From assembly GCA_016844515.1 (NCBI GenBank), contig JAERMP010000013.1, forward strand, positions 1 to 24,306: 24,306 nucleotides of DNA. The letters run 5' to 3'. A program made the translations under genes and the position numbers. This stretch comes from Thermoleophilia bacterium. GTDB taxonomy: Bacteria > Actinomycetota > Thermoleophilia > Gaiellales > Gaiellaceae. A model generated the notes under the pieces. The model made no database searches. It had not been told where the DNA came from and saw only the letters and a list, made by a program, of their open reading frames with translations. Below are positions 1-6,854 of this stretch, one piece after another (positions within the stretch are counted from its first letter, which is position 1; the number at the start of each line of letters is the position of its first letter).

Positions 1-1
1 C

Positions 2-1084
2 ACCTCCGCGACCGAGCTCGGGGCGATCGTGATCCGCGCAGCGCTCGAGCGCGCGGGCGTCGACCCGGCCGAAGTCGAGTACGTGATCATGGGGCAGGTG
101 CTTCAGGCGGGCGCCGGCCAGGCACCTGCGCGCCAGGCCGCGGTCGGTGCTGGGATCCCGAAAGAGGTTCCCGCCGACACGATCAACAAGGTGTGCGCGT
201 CCTCGATCCGCGCGATCGAGATCGCCGACCTGATGATCCGGGCTGGTGGACACGAGCTCGTCGTCACGGGTGGGATGGAGTCCATGTCGAACGCGCCGTA
301 CCTGCTCCCGAAGGCGAGGTTCGGGTATCGGCTCGGGAACGGCGAGGTGGTCGATCACATGGTGTTCGACGGGCTCACATCGACGTTCGACGGCCTGCAC
401 ATGGTCGAGCAGGCGTCGAAGGTGTCCCGCGAACTGGGGATCTCGCGCGAGGAGCAGGACGAGTGGGCGTACCGCTCGCACCAGCGCGCGGCGGCGGCCC
501 AGGACGCCGGGCGCTTCGAAGACGAGATCGTCGTGGTTGGGGAGGTCGCATCGGACGAAGGTGTCCGCCGCGACACGACGCTCGAGAAGCTCGCCTCGTT
601 GCAGCCGATCTTCGATCCCGCGGGAACCACGACTGCAGGCAACGCCCCCGGCGTGAACGACGGCGCATCCTGCGTCATCGTGTGCTCCGAAGAGTTCGCG
701 AGCCGTCGTGGGCTCGAGCCGCTCGCCACGATTCTCTCCCAGGGCTACGTAGCCGACGACTACGCGTACCTGGCGCGCACGCCCGCGCGGGCCGGCGAGC
801 GGGCCCTCGCTGCAGCCGGGAAGTCGATGGGCGACGTGAAGCGCGTGGAGATCAACGAGGCATTCTCGTCGGTTGCCAAGAACTCGACGCGCATGCTGGG
901 CGCCGACGAAGAGATCGTGAACGTCAACGGCGGCGCGGTGGCCCTCGGGCACCCGATCGGCGCGTCAGGGGGCCGCATTGTGGCGACGATGGTGCACGAG
1001 CTCCGACGAGAAGGCGGCGGGCTCGGCCTCGCGGCGATCTGCTCCGGCGGCGGCCAGGGCGACGCGCTGCTCATCGAGGTTTGA
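2..1084 (+). CDS. Acetyl-CoA C-acetyltransferase (thiolase), 5' partial
   Basis: The reading frame is open from base 2, so the gene starts outside the window; the GTG at 29 is internal, and roughly 40 N-terminal residues are missing compared with a usual length near 390. Thiolases interconvert two acetyl-CoA with acetoacetyl-CoA, or cleave 3-ketoacyl-CoA, in the cytoplasm. The nucleophilic cysteine lies in NKVCASS (Cys codon 194-196), followed by GGMESMS. The C-terminal catalytic blocks GHPIGASGGR and CSGGGQGDA are intact, with the second active-site Cys in the latter. The run NEAFSSVAKNS is also typical of the family. Biosynthetic (AtoB/PhaA) and degradative (FadA) roles cannot be told apart from sequence. 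A 3-hydroxyacyl-CoA dehydrogenase and an acyl-CoA dehydrogenase downstream support fatty-acid or butyrate-type metabolism. Family assignment is very sure. Confidence 0.95.
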   Translation, partial: TSATELGAIVIRAALERAGVDPAEVEYVIMGQVLQAGAGQAPARQAAVGAGIPKEVPADTINKVCASSIRAIEIADLMIRAGGHELVVTGGMESMSNAPYLLPKARFGYRLGNGEVVDHMVFDGLTSTFDGLHMVEQASKVSRELGISREEQDEWAYRSHQRAAAAQDAGRFEDEIVVVGEVASDEGVRRDTTLEKLASLQPIFDPAGTTTAGNAPGVNDGASCVIVCSEEFASRRGLEPLATILSQGYVADDYAYLARTPARAGERALAAAGKSMGDVKRVEINEAFSSVAKNSTRMLGADEEIVNVNGGAVALGHPIGASGGRIVATMVHELRREGGGLGLAAICSGGGQGDALLIEV

Positions 1085-1101
1085 GCAAGCCGCGTCAATC
1101 C

Positions 1102-1128
1102 CGCCAAGTAAAAGACTGTTACTTGGCG
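1102..1128. repeat. Inverted repeat between thiolase and secreted-protein gene
   Basis: Perfect 10-bp arms (CGCCAAGTAA and TTACTTGGCG) surround a 7-base loop. The right arm ends on the first base of the next gene's GTG start. The 27-bp size would suit a dimeric repressor operator or a small mRNA hairpin covering the start. The inner part (1108-1122) matches the palindrome at 8075-8089 at 13 of 15 positions. Function is inferred only. Confidence 0.5.
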
Positions 1129-1634
1129 TGAAGGTTCTCATCTTCGTGATCGCGGTCGTCGCGGCGCTTCTGGTCGCGGAACCGACGCTTGCTTGTGTGT
1201 GCGACGACGCGCCTCTTTCCGAGCGTCTCGACGCCGCCGATGCCGCGATCGTCGGTCGTGTCGTCGCCGAGCGGACGGGAGAGACGAAGGGAGCACGGCA
1301 GCGGCTGCTGACCGTCGAGGTCGACCAGCGCGTCAAGGGCGACGTCGACGGCACGATCGTCGTCCGCAGCCCATCCGGATCCGATTGCGATCTGCTCGTG
1401 GCTCAGAACGAGACGACCGGCCTTCTGCTCACGCGTGCTCCGGATGGCGCCTGGCTCGCGACCGCGTGCAGCGTGGTGGCGCCAGGTCAGCTCGTCGCCG
1501 AGGGCGGCGAGCCGCGCGGAGGAGTGATCAAGGTCGTGCTCGGACTGGTGATCCTCGGCCTCGTCATCCTGTGGGCGCTGCGGAGACTGAAGCGGGGCGC
1601 GCGCCCCTACCTCCCCGGCGGACCTCAGCCGTAG
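1128..1634 (+). CDS. Secreted, membrane-anchored TIMP/NTR-like protein
   Basis: This 168-residue protein starts at a GTG that gives a clean signal peptide (MKVLIFVIAVVAALLVAEP) ending just before a Cys-x-Cys motif (ACVCDD). The core reads as a bacterial TIMP/netrin-like (OB-fold) domain: an N-terminal CxC, a strand like AAIVGRVVAER, a central VDQRVKGDVDG segment, and two later cysteines (SDCDLL and ATACSV) that could form disulfides. A C-terminal hydrophobic helix (about residues 138-154, VIKVVLGLVILGLVILW) followed by RRLKRG would anchor it with the domain outside the cell. The start was chosen for the signal peptide; the frame is open much further upstream but reads as an antisense shadow of the thiolase. 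Ligand and role are unknown. The family call rests on pattern recognition. Confidence 0.75.
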   Translation: MKVLIFVIAVVAALLVAEPTLACVCDDAPLSERLDAADAAIVGRVVAERTGETKGARQRLLTVEVDQRVKGDVDGTIVVRSPSGSDCDLLVAQNETTGLLLTRAPDGAWLATACSVVAPGQLVAEGGEPRGGVIKVVLGLVILGLVILWALRRLKRGARPYLPGGPQP

Positions 1635-1691
1635 GCGACGCGCTGAGCCGACGACCGGGAAAACCCCGAGAGACAGTGCGGGAGGTCGCGG

Positions 1692-3121
1692 ATGTCCTCC
1701 TCGGTGGTATCTGGCATAAGACTGGTCGTGGCTGTCGCTCTCCACAGATCCGCGCGGCTGCACAGGCGACATCGAGCCGCCCTCTCCCCGGAGCTCGTCC
1801 GGCTTCGGTGGCTCGCGATCGTGGCCCCGATCGCCTTCTTGACAGTCGTTGCGTACGTCCTTCGCTCGCCGGCCCACGAGCAGCTGCACAGCTTCCCCGG
1901 CTTCATCTACGTCCTCCTCGTGCTGGCCGTGGGAGTCGCGCTCTTCTCAACGAGCTCGTGCAGCGCAACCGGCAGCTAGAAGCGATGCTCTCCGTGGGTC
2001 GTGCGGCAAGCTCTTCGCTTCGCCTCGCCGACCTGCTCGACGCCTCGCTCGATGCGATTCTCGGCGTGACGCTCGCGGGCGCAGCCGAGGTCTGGCTGGT
2101 CGAGAGCGATGAGCTCGTCCTCGAGCGCCAGCGCGGGCCAGACGTCGAAGGCCCGCGCGATCGGACTCGCGTCCGGCTCGGGGAGGGAATTCTGGGCGTG
2201 GCGGCCCAGTCCGGCCGCCCGCTGCTGGCACACGACGTCGCCGACGAGCCGCACCTCAAGCGACCGCCGCTCGCTGAGCTCGGCTTCCGAAGCTTCTGCG
2301 CATTTCCGCTTACCCAGCGCGGGCAGACGCTCGGCGTGCTGCTCGTTGCAGACAAGAGCTCGACCGCGCTGTCGTGCGACGTCGAGCGCCGGCTGCTCGA
2401 GGGGATCGCGGAGCAGGTGGCGGTGGCGATCGAGAACGCTCGACTGCACGGCCGGGTCCTCGATGAGGCGGTCCTGGAAGAGCGCGAGCGCCTGGGCCAC
2501 GAGCTGCACGACGGTCTTGCGCAGACGCTCGGCTACGTCAACACCCAGACGCTCGCGATCAAGAAGCTCCTCGCGTCGGGCAAGAGGGAGGAGGCCCAAG
2601 CCGAGGTGGCCGAGATGGAGACGACCGCTCGACAGGTGTACACGGACGTCCGCGAAGCGATTCTCGGGCTCCGCACGAGCACGGGCGGTCTGCTCGAGAG
2701 CATTCGTTCGTACGTCGCGCGGTTCGAAGGTCTGGCCGGAATCGACGTCCACCTGGACGTCGACGAAGACGTCGGGACCTCCTCGCTACCCGCAGCGACC
2801 GAGATACAGGTCGTCCGGATTGTCCAAGAGGCGCTCGCGAACGTTCGCAAGCATTCCCACGCGACGTCCGCGCGAGTGACGATCGTGGTGCGCGATGCCG
2901 AGCTCGTCATCGCGGTCCAAGACGACGGTCGCGGCTTTCGGCCAGACCACCAGCGCCGGACAGGCTGGCCGCACTTCGGTCTCCAGACGATGCGAGAGCG
3001 GGCCGAGGCGATCGGCGGGCGGCTCGAGCTCGTCTCGGCCCCGGGCGAGGGTACGAATGTCCAGGTCCGTGTTCCGCTCGAACACGAGTCGGAGGTGCGC
3101 GTTGCGCATCCTGCTCGCTGA
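1692..3121 (+). CDS. NarL-family sensor histidine kinase, apparent frameshift near 1945
   Basis: The protein reads as two membrane helices, a GAF domain and a HisKA_3/HATPase kinase core, but it is split over two frames. Frame A starts at ATG 1692 with GGAGG six to seven bases upstream and encodes helices around LRWLAIVAPIAFLTVVAYVL and FIYVLLVLAVGVALF, then stops at 1979. Frame B is open through 1943 onward (LLNELVQRNRQLEAML) and carries the rest. One missing base at about 1943-1948 would rejoin them. Counting from ATG 1985, GAF covers about 5-150, the phosphoacceptor His is H175 (GHELHDGLAQ), and the N-box (IVQEALANVRKH) and G-boxes (DDGRGF, APGEGT) are intact. If the break is real, a soluble kinase could still start at GTG 1958 or ATG 1985. 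The stop overlaps the response-regulator start by 20 bases, marking a two-component operon. Confidence 0.85.
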
Positions 3122-3758
3122 CGACCACGCCCTGTTCCGTGCGGGGATCGCGAGCCTGCTCCGCGCCTGGGGTCAGGAGATCGTCGGAGAGGCACGCGAT
3201 GGTGGTGAGGCGCTCGACCAGGCGCGTCGCCTTCGCCCCGACCTCGTGCTGATGGACATCACGATGCCCGGCTCCGACGGTCTCGAGGCGACCCGGCTGA
3301 TCAAGGCAGAGCTTCCGGAGACGAAGATTGTGATGGTGACCGTCTCCGACGACACTGACGACCTCCTTCAGGCGATCAAGAACGGGGCCGACGGCTATCT
3401 CTTGAAGGACATGTCCGAGGAGGAGCTCGGCTCCACGCTGGAGGCGGTCGCCGCCGGCGTGTCGGCTCTCTCACCGGCCCTCGCTGCGCGGATCGTCGAC
3501 GAGTTCACGCGGGCCGGGCGAACCACCGCCGAAGCTCCCCTGGAGGCGCTCACGCCGCGGGAGACGGAGGTGCTCAGGTTCCTGGCCGCCGGGGCAACGA
3601 GCCGTGAGATTGCCTCGGCGCTCGGTGTTACCGAGAACACAATCAACTTCCATGTGAAGAACATCCTTTCCAAGCTGCGCCTGAAGAACCGCGCCCAGGC
3701 GGCCGTCTACGCCGTCCGCTCCGGACTGACCGAGCCGCCCCCCGGCGCCGGCAGCTGA
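3102..3758 (+). CDS. NarL/LuxR-family response regulator
   Basis: This 218-residue protein has an N-terminal receiver and a C-terminal LuxR-type helix-turn-helix. The receiver shows the acidic pair D7/D8 (LLADDHALFRAG), phosphoacceptor D52 (LVLMDITMPG), the T/S switch residue in VMVTVSDD, and the conserved Lys in YLLKDMS. The DNA-binding domain begins at LTPRETEVLRFLAAG and ends with the recognition segment VTENTINFHVKNIL. The TTG at 3102 is chosen because GGAGGT sits five bases before it (3091-3096) and it gives the standard receiver start. The open frame extends upstream only through the kinase gene. It overlaps the kinase by 20 bases and is almost certainly phosphorylated by it. Target genes are unknown; the cupredoxin pair downstream is one candidate. 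Confidence 0.95.
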   Translation: MRILLADDHALFRAGIASLLRAWGQEIVGEARDGGEALDQARRLRPDLVLMDITMPGSDGLEATRLIKAELPETKIVMVTVSDDTDDLLQAIKNGADGYLLKDMSEEELGSTLEAVAAGVSALSPALAARIVDEFTRAGRTTAEAPLEALTPRETEVLRFLAAGATSREIASALGVTENTINFHVKNILSKLRLKNRAQAAVYAVRSGLTEPPPGAGS

Positions 3759-3854
3759 TCCTGCGTCGCCAGCCGGAGCGGAAGGCGTGGACTACCAGCG
3801 AATTCGAGAGACACGAGCACCGCGGTCGCGAAGCGGACGCCTTCAGGGATCTTT

Positions 3855-3892
3855 GCGCGACCGGAATCCGCGCGAGCGGATTCCGGTCGCGC
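3855..3892. terminator. Perfect 17-bp hairpin with GCGA loop after the two-component operon
   Basis: GCGCGACCGGAATCCGC pairs perfectly with 3876-3892 across a GNRA-type loop (GCGA). It lies 97 bases after the regulator stop and 127 bases before the cupredoxin start. No T-run follows (GCAACTAC), so it may be a factor-assisted terminator or RNA-stability hairpin rather than a classic intrinsic terminator. The rest of 3759-4018 holds nothing else I recognise. Confidence 0.6.
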
Positions 3893-4018
3893 GCAACTAC
3901 TAGAACGGGTAGGCGACGCTCAGGGGATTCCCTCCCGGTCGACCAGTGGCTCTGCGGATGCCCGCGACAAGCACACGCGGGAAGCTTTCCCCATTCAGCC
4001 AACTCGAGGAGGTCTTCG

Positions 4019-4534
4019 ATGAGATGGAAGATGTTCGTCGCGATCGCAGGACTGCTGGCGGTACTCGGGGTCGGACTCGCGCTCGCGTTCGTCGGGACGA
4101 GCGAGGCGACAACGGCCGCAGCGACCCGAACGCTCTACGTGTCCGCGGTCGAATGGAAGGGCTCGGCGGACGTCGCCAAGGAGCCCTACCCCGGACCCGT
4201 ACCGTCCGGCGGTGGCTACGAGTCATGCCCGCCCGGAAGCCAGGACTGCGGCCTCAAGGGTGACACGAACAAGTGGGCCGTCGAGACGTACCGGTTCGAC
4301 ACGGCCGTCCTCGTCGCGTACGCAGGCGAGCGCGTCGTCATCAAGGCGTTCGGCGTGAACGCCGATCAGCACCCGATCGTCGTTCCCGCCCTGAAGAAGG
4401 GCTTCCTGATCCGGCGAGGCGTGGTCACGACCGCCGACCTCGGCGTCGTCAAGAAGCCGGGCATCTACAACATGCTCTGCACCGTCCATCGGCCGTCGCA
4501 CCAGGCGGACCTGGTTGTCCTTCCGAGGCCCTAG
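4019..4534 (+). CDS. Secreted cupredoxin-domain protein
   Basis: A 171-residue exported protein. The N-terminus (MRWKMFVAIAGLLAVLGVGLA) is a signal peptide or anchor, and AGGAGG lies seven bases before the ATG, fixing the start. The C-terminal half is a cupredoxin fold. A candidate copper His occurs in NADQHPIVV, and the loop near the end reads NMLCTVHRPSHQ, placing Cys and His in the C-x3-H arrangement of mononuclear copper sites, with a second His/Gln where an axial ligand would lie. Two more cysteines (ESCPPGSQDC) in an N-terminal insertion could form a disulfide. It would act outside the membrane in electron transfer or copper handling. It is followed 26 bases later by a second, smaller cupredoxin, so the two are likely co-transcribed. 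Copper binding is inferred. Confidence 0.85.
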   Translation: MRWKMFVAIAGLLAVLGVGLALAFVGTSEATTAAATRTLYVSAVEWKGSADVAKEPYPGPVPSGGGYESCPPGSQDCGLKGDTNKWAVETYRFDTAVLVAYAGERVVIKAFGVNADQHPIVVPALKKGFLIRRGVVTTADLGVVKKPGIYNMLCTVHRPSHQADLVVLPRP

Positions 4535-4560
4535 TGAAATCTGAGCGGAGAGGAGCGGGC

Positions 4561-4929
4561 GTGAATCGTTGGGTAGTCATCGCGGCGGCTGCGCTCATCG
4601 CAGCCCTCGTAGTCGCGAACGTCGCGACGGCTCGGTCGACCACCGCGACGGCAGCGCCCACCGTCGTGAAGGTGTCGATGTACGAGATGGGCTTCAAGCT
4701 CAGCAAGCGCATCGTGCATCCCGGGGTCGACGTCTTCCGCGTCGTCAACGACGGTGCGGTCGAGCACGACTTCCGCATTCGCGGCAAGGGAACTCCGATG
4801 CTCGGCTCCGGCGAGCGGGCGACACTTACTGTCCGTTTTCCGAAGCCGGGTCGCTTCACGTTCGTCTGCACCGTCCCAGGGCACGCTGCCGCTGGGATGG
4901 TCGGGAAGCTGATCGTCAAGCGACCGTGA
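4561..4929 (+). CDS. Small plastocyanin/azurin-like cupredoxin
   Basis: A 122-residue exported protein from a GTG start preceded by GAGAGGAG about seven bases upstream. Residues 1-22 form a signal peptide or anchor (WVVIAAAALIAALVVANVATA). The mature part carries a full type-1 copper ligand set: His in VEHDFRI, then Cys, His and Met in FVCTVPGHAAAGM. Such proteins carry single electrons between membrane complexes or serve copper-dependent oxidases or reductases. The pairing with the cupredoxin just upstream suggests a common pathway, but no oxidase gene is seen nearby. The message ends in a strong REP-like hairpin (4940-4976). The family is sure; the redox partner is unknown. Confidence 0.9.
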   Translation: MNRWVVIAAAALIAALVVANVATARSTTATAAPTVVKVSMYEMGFKLSKRIVHPGVDVFRVVNDGAVEHDFRIRGKGTPMLGSGERATLTVRFPKPGRFTFVCTVPGHAAAGMVGKLIVKRP

Positions 4930-4939
4930 ACCTGTAGAA

Positions 4940-4976
4940 CGAACGGGGTCAGACCCCACGGGTCTGACCCCGTTCG
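4940..4976. repeat. REP-like palindrome pair, GGGGTCAGACCCC family, locus 1
   Basis: Two family copies face each other (4945-4957 and 4960-4971), and with flanking CGAAC/GTTCG they form a perfect 17-bp stem with a 3-base loop (CAC). The element follows the cupredoxin operon by 10 bases and ends one base before the -10 box of the next gene. It could end the upstream message or stabilise its 3' end. Unlike the other loci, the two copies here are inverted, not direct. Confidence 0.85.
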
Positions 4977-4977
4977 A

Positions 4978-4983
4978 GATACT
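4978..4983 (+). promoter_or_regulatory. Candidate -10 box for a leaderless dehydrogenase transcript
   Basis: GATACT keeps the key A and final T of a -10 element and ends six bases before the GTG at 4990, with no Shine-Dalgarno between. This fits leaderless transcription starting at the GTG. No convincing -35 is seen; that region lies inside the REP-like hairpin. Confidence 0.4.
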
Positions 4984-4989
4984 CCGCCC

Positions 4990-5868
4990 GTGAGGTTTTC
5001 GCACGTTCTCGTCGTGGGCGCCGGCCAGATGGGGGGCGGAATCGCCCAGGTCATCGCCGCGTCCGGACGACGGGTTTCGCTGTACGACGAGCTGCCCGGC
5101 GCAGTCGAGCGCGCGCGCGAAACCATGCGGCGGAGTCTCGAGAAGCTCGCGGAGAGAGGTGGAGCCGACCCTGCCGAGGTTCTCGATCGGGTAACGGAGG
5201 CTGAGGCTCTCGTCCCGGCCGATCTCATGATCGAAGCCGTCGTCGAGGATGCGTCCGTCAAGAGGGAGCTCTTTCGCGCTGCTGACGAGCTCTTACCAAC
5301 CGAGGCGATCCTCGCCTCGAACACGTCCTCGATCCCGATCACGTCTCTGGCCGCTGCCACGACCCGGCCCGAGAAGGTCATCGGCATGCACTTCTTCAAC
5401 CCGGTGCCGGTGCTGAAGCTCGTGGAGGTGATACGCGCCGTGCAGACCTCGGACGAGACCGCTGCGGCGATCGTCGAGCTCGCCAAGGATCTGGGCAAGG
5501 TGGCGGCAGAGGCGCGGGACTTCCCCGGCTTCGTCTCCAATCGCATTCTCATGCCGTTCATCAACGAGGCCGCCTACACTCTGATGGAGGGCGTGGCCGA
5601 GGCAGACGCGATCGACACGATCGCCAAGCTCGGGTTCGCGCACCCAATGGGGCCGCTCGCTCTGGCCGACCTGATCGGGCTCGACACGTGCGTCTCGATC
5701 ATGGAGGTGCTGCACGAAGGCCTCGGCAATCCGAAGTACGCTCCGTGCCCGCTCCTCCGCCAGTACGTGGGCAATCCGAAGTACGCTCCGTGCCCGCTCC
5801 TCCGCCAGTACGTGGCTGCGGGCCGACTCGGACGCAAGTCCGGGCGGGGCTTTTACGAGTACGGATGA
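4990..5868 (+). CDS. 3-hydroxybutyryl-CoA dehydrogenase (3-hydroxyacyl-CoA dehydrogenase)
   Basis: A 292-residue cytoplasmic enzyme that oxidises (S)-3-hydroxyacyl-CoA with NAD(P), or runs in reverse in butyryl-CoA synthesis. The Rossmann motif is at the N-terminus (VVGAGQMGGGIAQVIAASG). The catalytic region has SNTSSIPIT and GMHFFNPVPVLKLVEVI with the active-site His, then FVSNRILMPFINEA and a C-terminal GRKSGRGFYEYG. The usual length is about 280; the excess is an exact 15-residue tandem duplication (GNPKYAPCPLLRQYV twice) encoded by 5725-5814. The duplicated segment lies in the C-terminal dimerisation domain. The GTG start is chosen because it places the glycine-rich loop at the normal position. 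The stop overlaps the next gene's start codon. Neighbouring thiolase and acyl-CoA dehydrogenase support fatty-acid or butyrate metabolism. Confidence 0.95.
   Translation: MRFSHVLVVGAGQMGGGIAQVIAASGRRVSLYDELPGAVERARETMRRSLEKLAERGGADPAEVLDRVTEAEALVPADLMIEAVVEDASVKRELFRAADELLPTEAILASNTSSIPITSLAAATTRPEKVIGMHFFNPVPVLKLVEVIRAVQTSDETAAAIVELAKDLGKVAAEARDFPGFVSNRILMPFINEAAYTLMEGVAEADAIDTIAKLGFAHPMGPLALADLIGLDTCVSIMEVLHEGLGNPKYAPCPLLRQYVGNPKYAPCPLLRQYVAAGRLGRKSGRGFYEYG
5725..5814 (+). repeat. Exact 45-bp in-frame tandem duplication
   Basis: Bases 5725-5769 and 5770-5814 are identical over all 45 positions, and each encodes 15 residues (GNPKYAPCPLLRQYV). In the family this segment occurs once. The perfect identity, including third codon positions, means either a very recent slippage or recombination event or an assembly duplication. 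Confidence 0.97.
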
Positions 5869-6845
5869 TGGATCCCAGGCTTGCGGCCGAGCTCACCGCG
5901 CACGAGGTCTCGGACGAGGAGTTCGTCGAGGCGACCTTCCGGAACATCCTACGCCGTCTGCCCGATCAGGAGGCGCAGGACAGGGCTCTCTTGAAGCTCG
6001 CCGAAGGGACTCTCTCCCGGGCGACTTTGATCCACGAGCTGGCGACGAGCGAGGAGTCCGTTCGCGTGCGCGAGTTGGACGATGCCGTTGCACTCGGCCT
6101 CGGAGCGCGGGCGCGGCGAGAGCGGGTTCGCTGGCTGCAGGCGCCTGCGGGAACGGACGAGCGGGTGGTCGAGATCCCTTGGGTGCTCTCGCGGCTGCGC
6201 TCGTCGGGGCGCGTGCTCGAGGTGGGATACGCCTTCGCCGAGACCGCATACGTCGGCGGCCTTCTCCGCGCGGGTGTGGAGCTCGTGGGAGCCGATCTTG
6301 CGACTCGTGATGTCGACGATATGGAGACCGTCGAGGCGGACGTCCGCAAGCTTCCGTTCCCCGAGTGCTCTTTCGACCAGGTTCTGCTCGTGTCCACGCT
6401 CGAGCACATCGGTGCCGACAACACGGTGTACGGCCTCGACGCCGAGAGCGACGGAGCCGCTCGCCTACAAGCACTCCGCGAGTTGAATCGAGTGCTGCGG
6501 CACAGCGGCAGCCTCCTCGTCACCGTCCCGCTCGGCGAGCCCGGCGACCACGGCTGGTTTCGGCAGGAGGACGAGCGCGGGTGGACGCAGCTCTTTGCAC
6601 GCGCCGGTTTCTTTGTCGAGGAGATCGAGGCGTATGAGGTTCAACCCGAGGGCTGGCGTGCGGCACCGGCGTTTCGCCCCGAAGGCGTGCGCTACGGAGA
6701 GCGCGGGCCGGCTGCCTCCGCCGTGCTCTGTGCCGACCTCTCGCCCGGCCGTGTTCGGCACTTCGTGACGCCCGGTGGCCTGCGGAAAGCGACCCGGCGG
6801 CAGGCGGCGCGCGCGTACCGGCGCATACGGCCCCACGACCTATAG
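5865..6845 (+). CDS. DUF4214-containing class I SAM-dependent methyltransferase
   Basis: A 326-residue protein whose ATG (5865, or the next ATG at 5868) overlaps the dehydrogenase stop, implying translational coupling. Residues about 12-70 (FVEATFRNILRRLPDQEA, then ATLIHELATSEES) resemble the DUF4214 module often found on glycan-modifying proteins. The second part is a methyltransferase: motif I is VLEVGYAFAE (the usual GxGxG loop is reduced), the acidic strand LVGADLATRD follows, then the post-motif FPECSFDQVLLVSTLEHIG and a Leu-rich strand GSLLVTVPLG. The C-terminus is basic (RKATRRQAARAYRRIR). The acceptor substrate is unknown; the DUF4214 link suggests surface polysaccharide or a glycolipid. 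It is an odd neighbour for fatty-acid genes and may simply share their transcript. Confidence 0.85.
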   Translation: MMDPRLAAELTAHEVSDEEFVEATFRNILRRLPDQEAQDRALLKLAEGTLSRATLIHELATSEESVRVRELDDAVALGLGARARRERVRWLQAPAGTDERVVEIPWVLSRLRSSGRVLEVGYAFAETAYVGGLLRAGVELVGADLATRDVDDMETVEADVRKLPFPECSFDQVLLVSTLEHIGADNTVYGLDAESDGAARLQALRELNRVLRHSGSLLVTVPLGEPGDHGWFRQEDERGWTQLFARAGFFVEEIEAYEVQPEGWRAAPAFRPEGVRYGERGPAASAVLCADLSPGRVRHFVTPGGLRKATRRQAARAYRRIRPHDL

Positions 6846-6846
6846 T
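6841..6846 (+). promoter_or_regulatory. -10 box TATAGT for the acyl-CoA dehydrogenase
   Basis: TATAGT overlaps the methyltransferase stop codon and ends eight bases before the ATG at 6855. No Shine-Dalgarno lies between, so a leaderless or near-leaderless transcript is likely. The preceding DNA is very GC-rich, and no clear -35 was found. Confidence 0.5.
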
Positions 6847-6854
6847 CCGCGGCG

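Noticed and set aside
1941..1952. Programmed -1 frameshift signal in the histidine kinase
   Set aside because: No X XXY YYZ heptamer or obvious downstream stimulatory hairpin is visible; a lost base is simpler.
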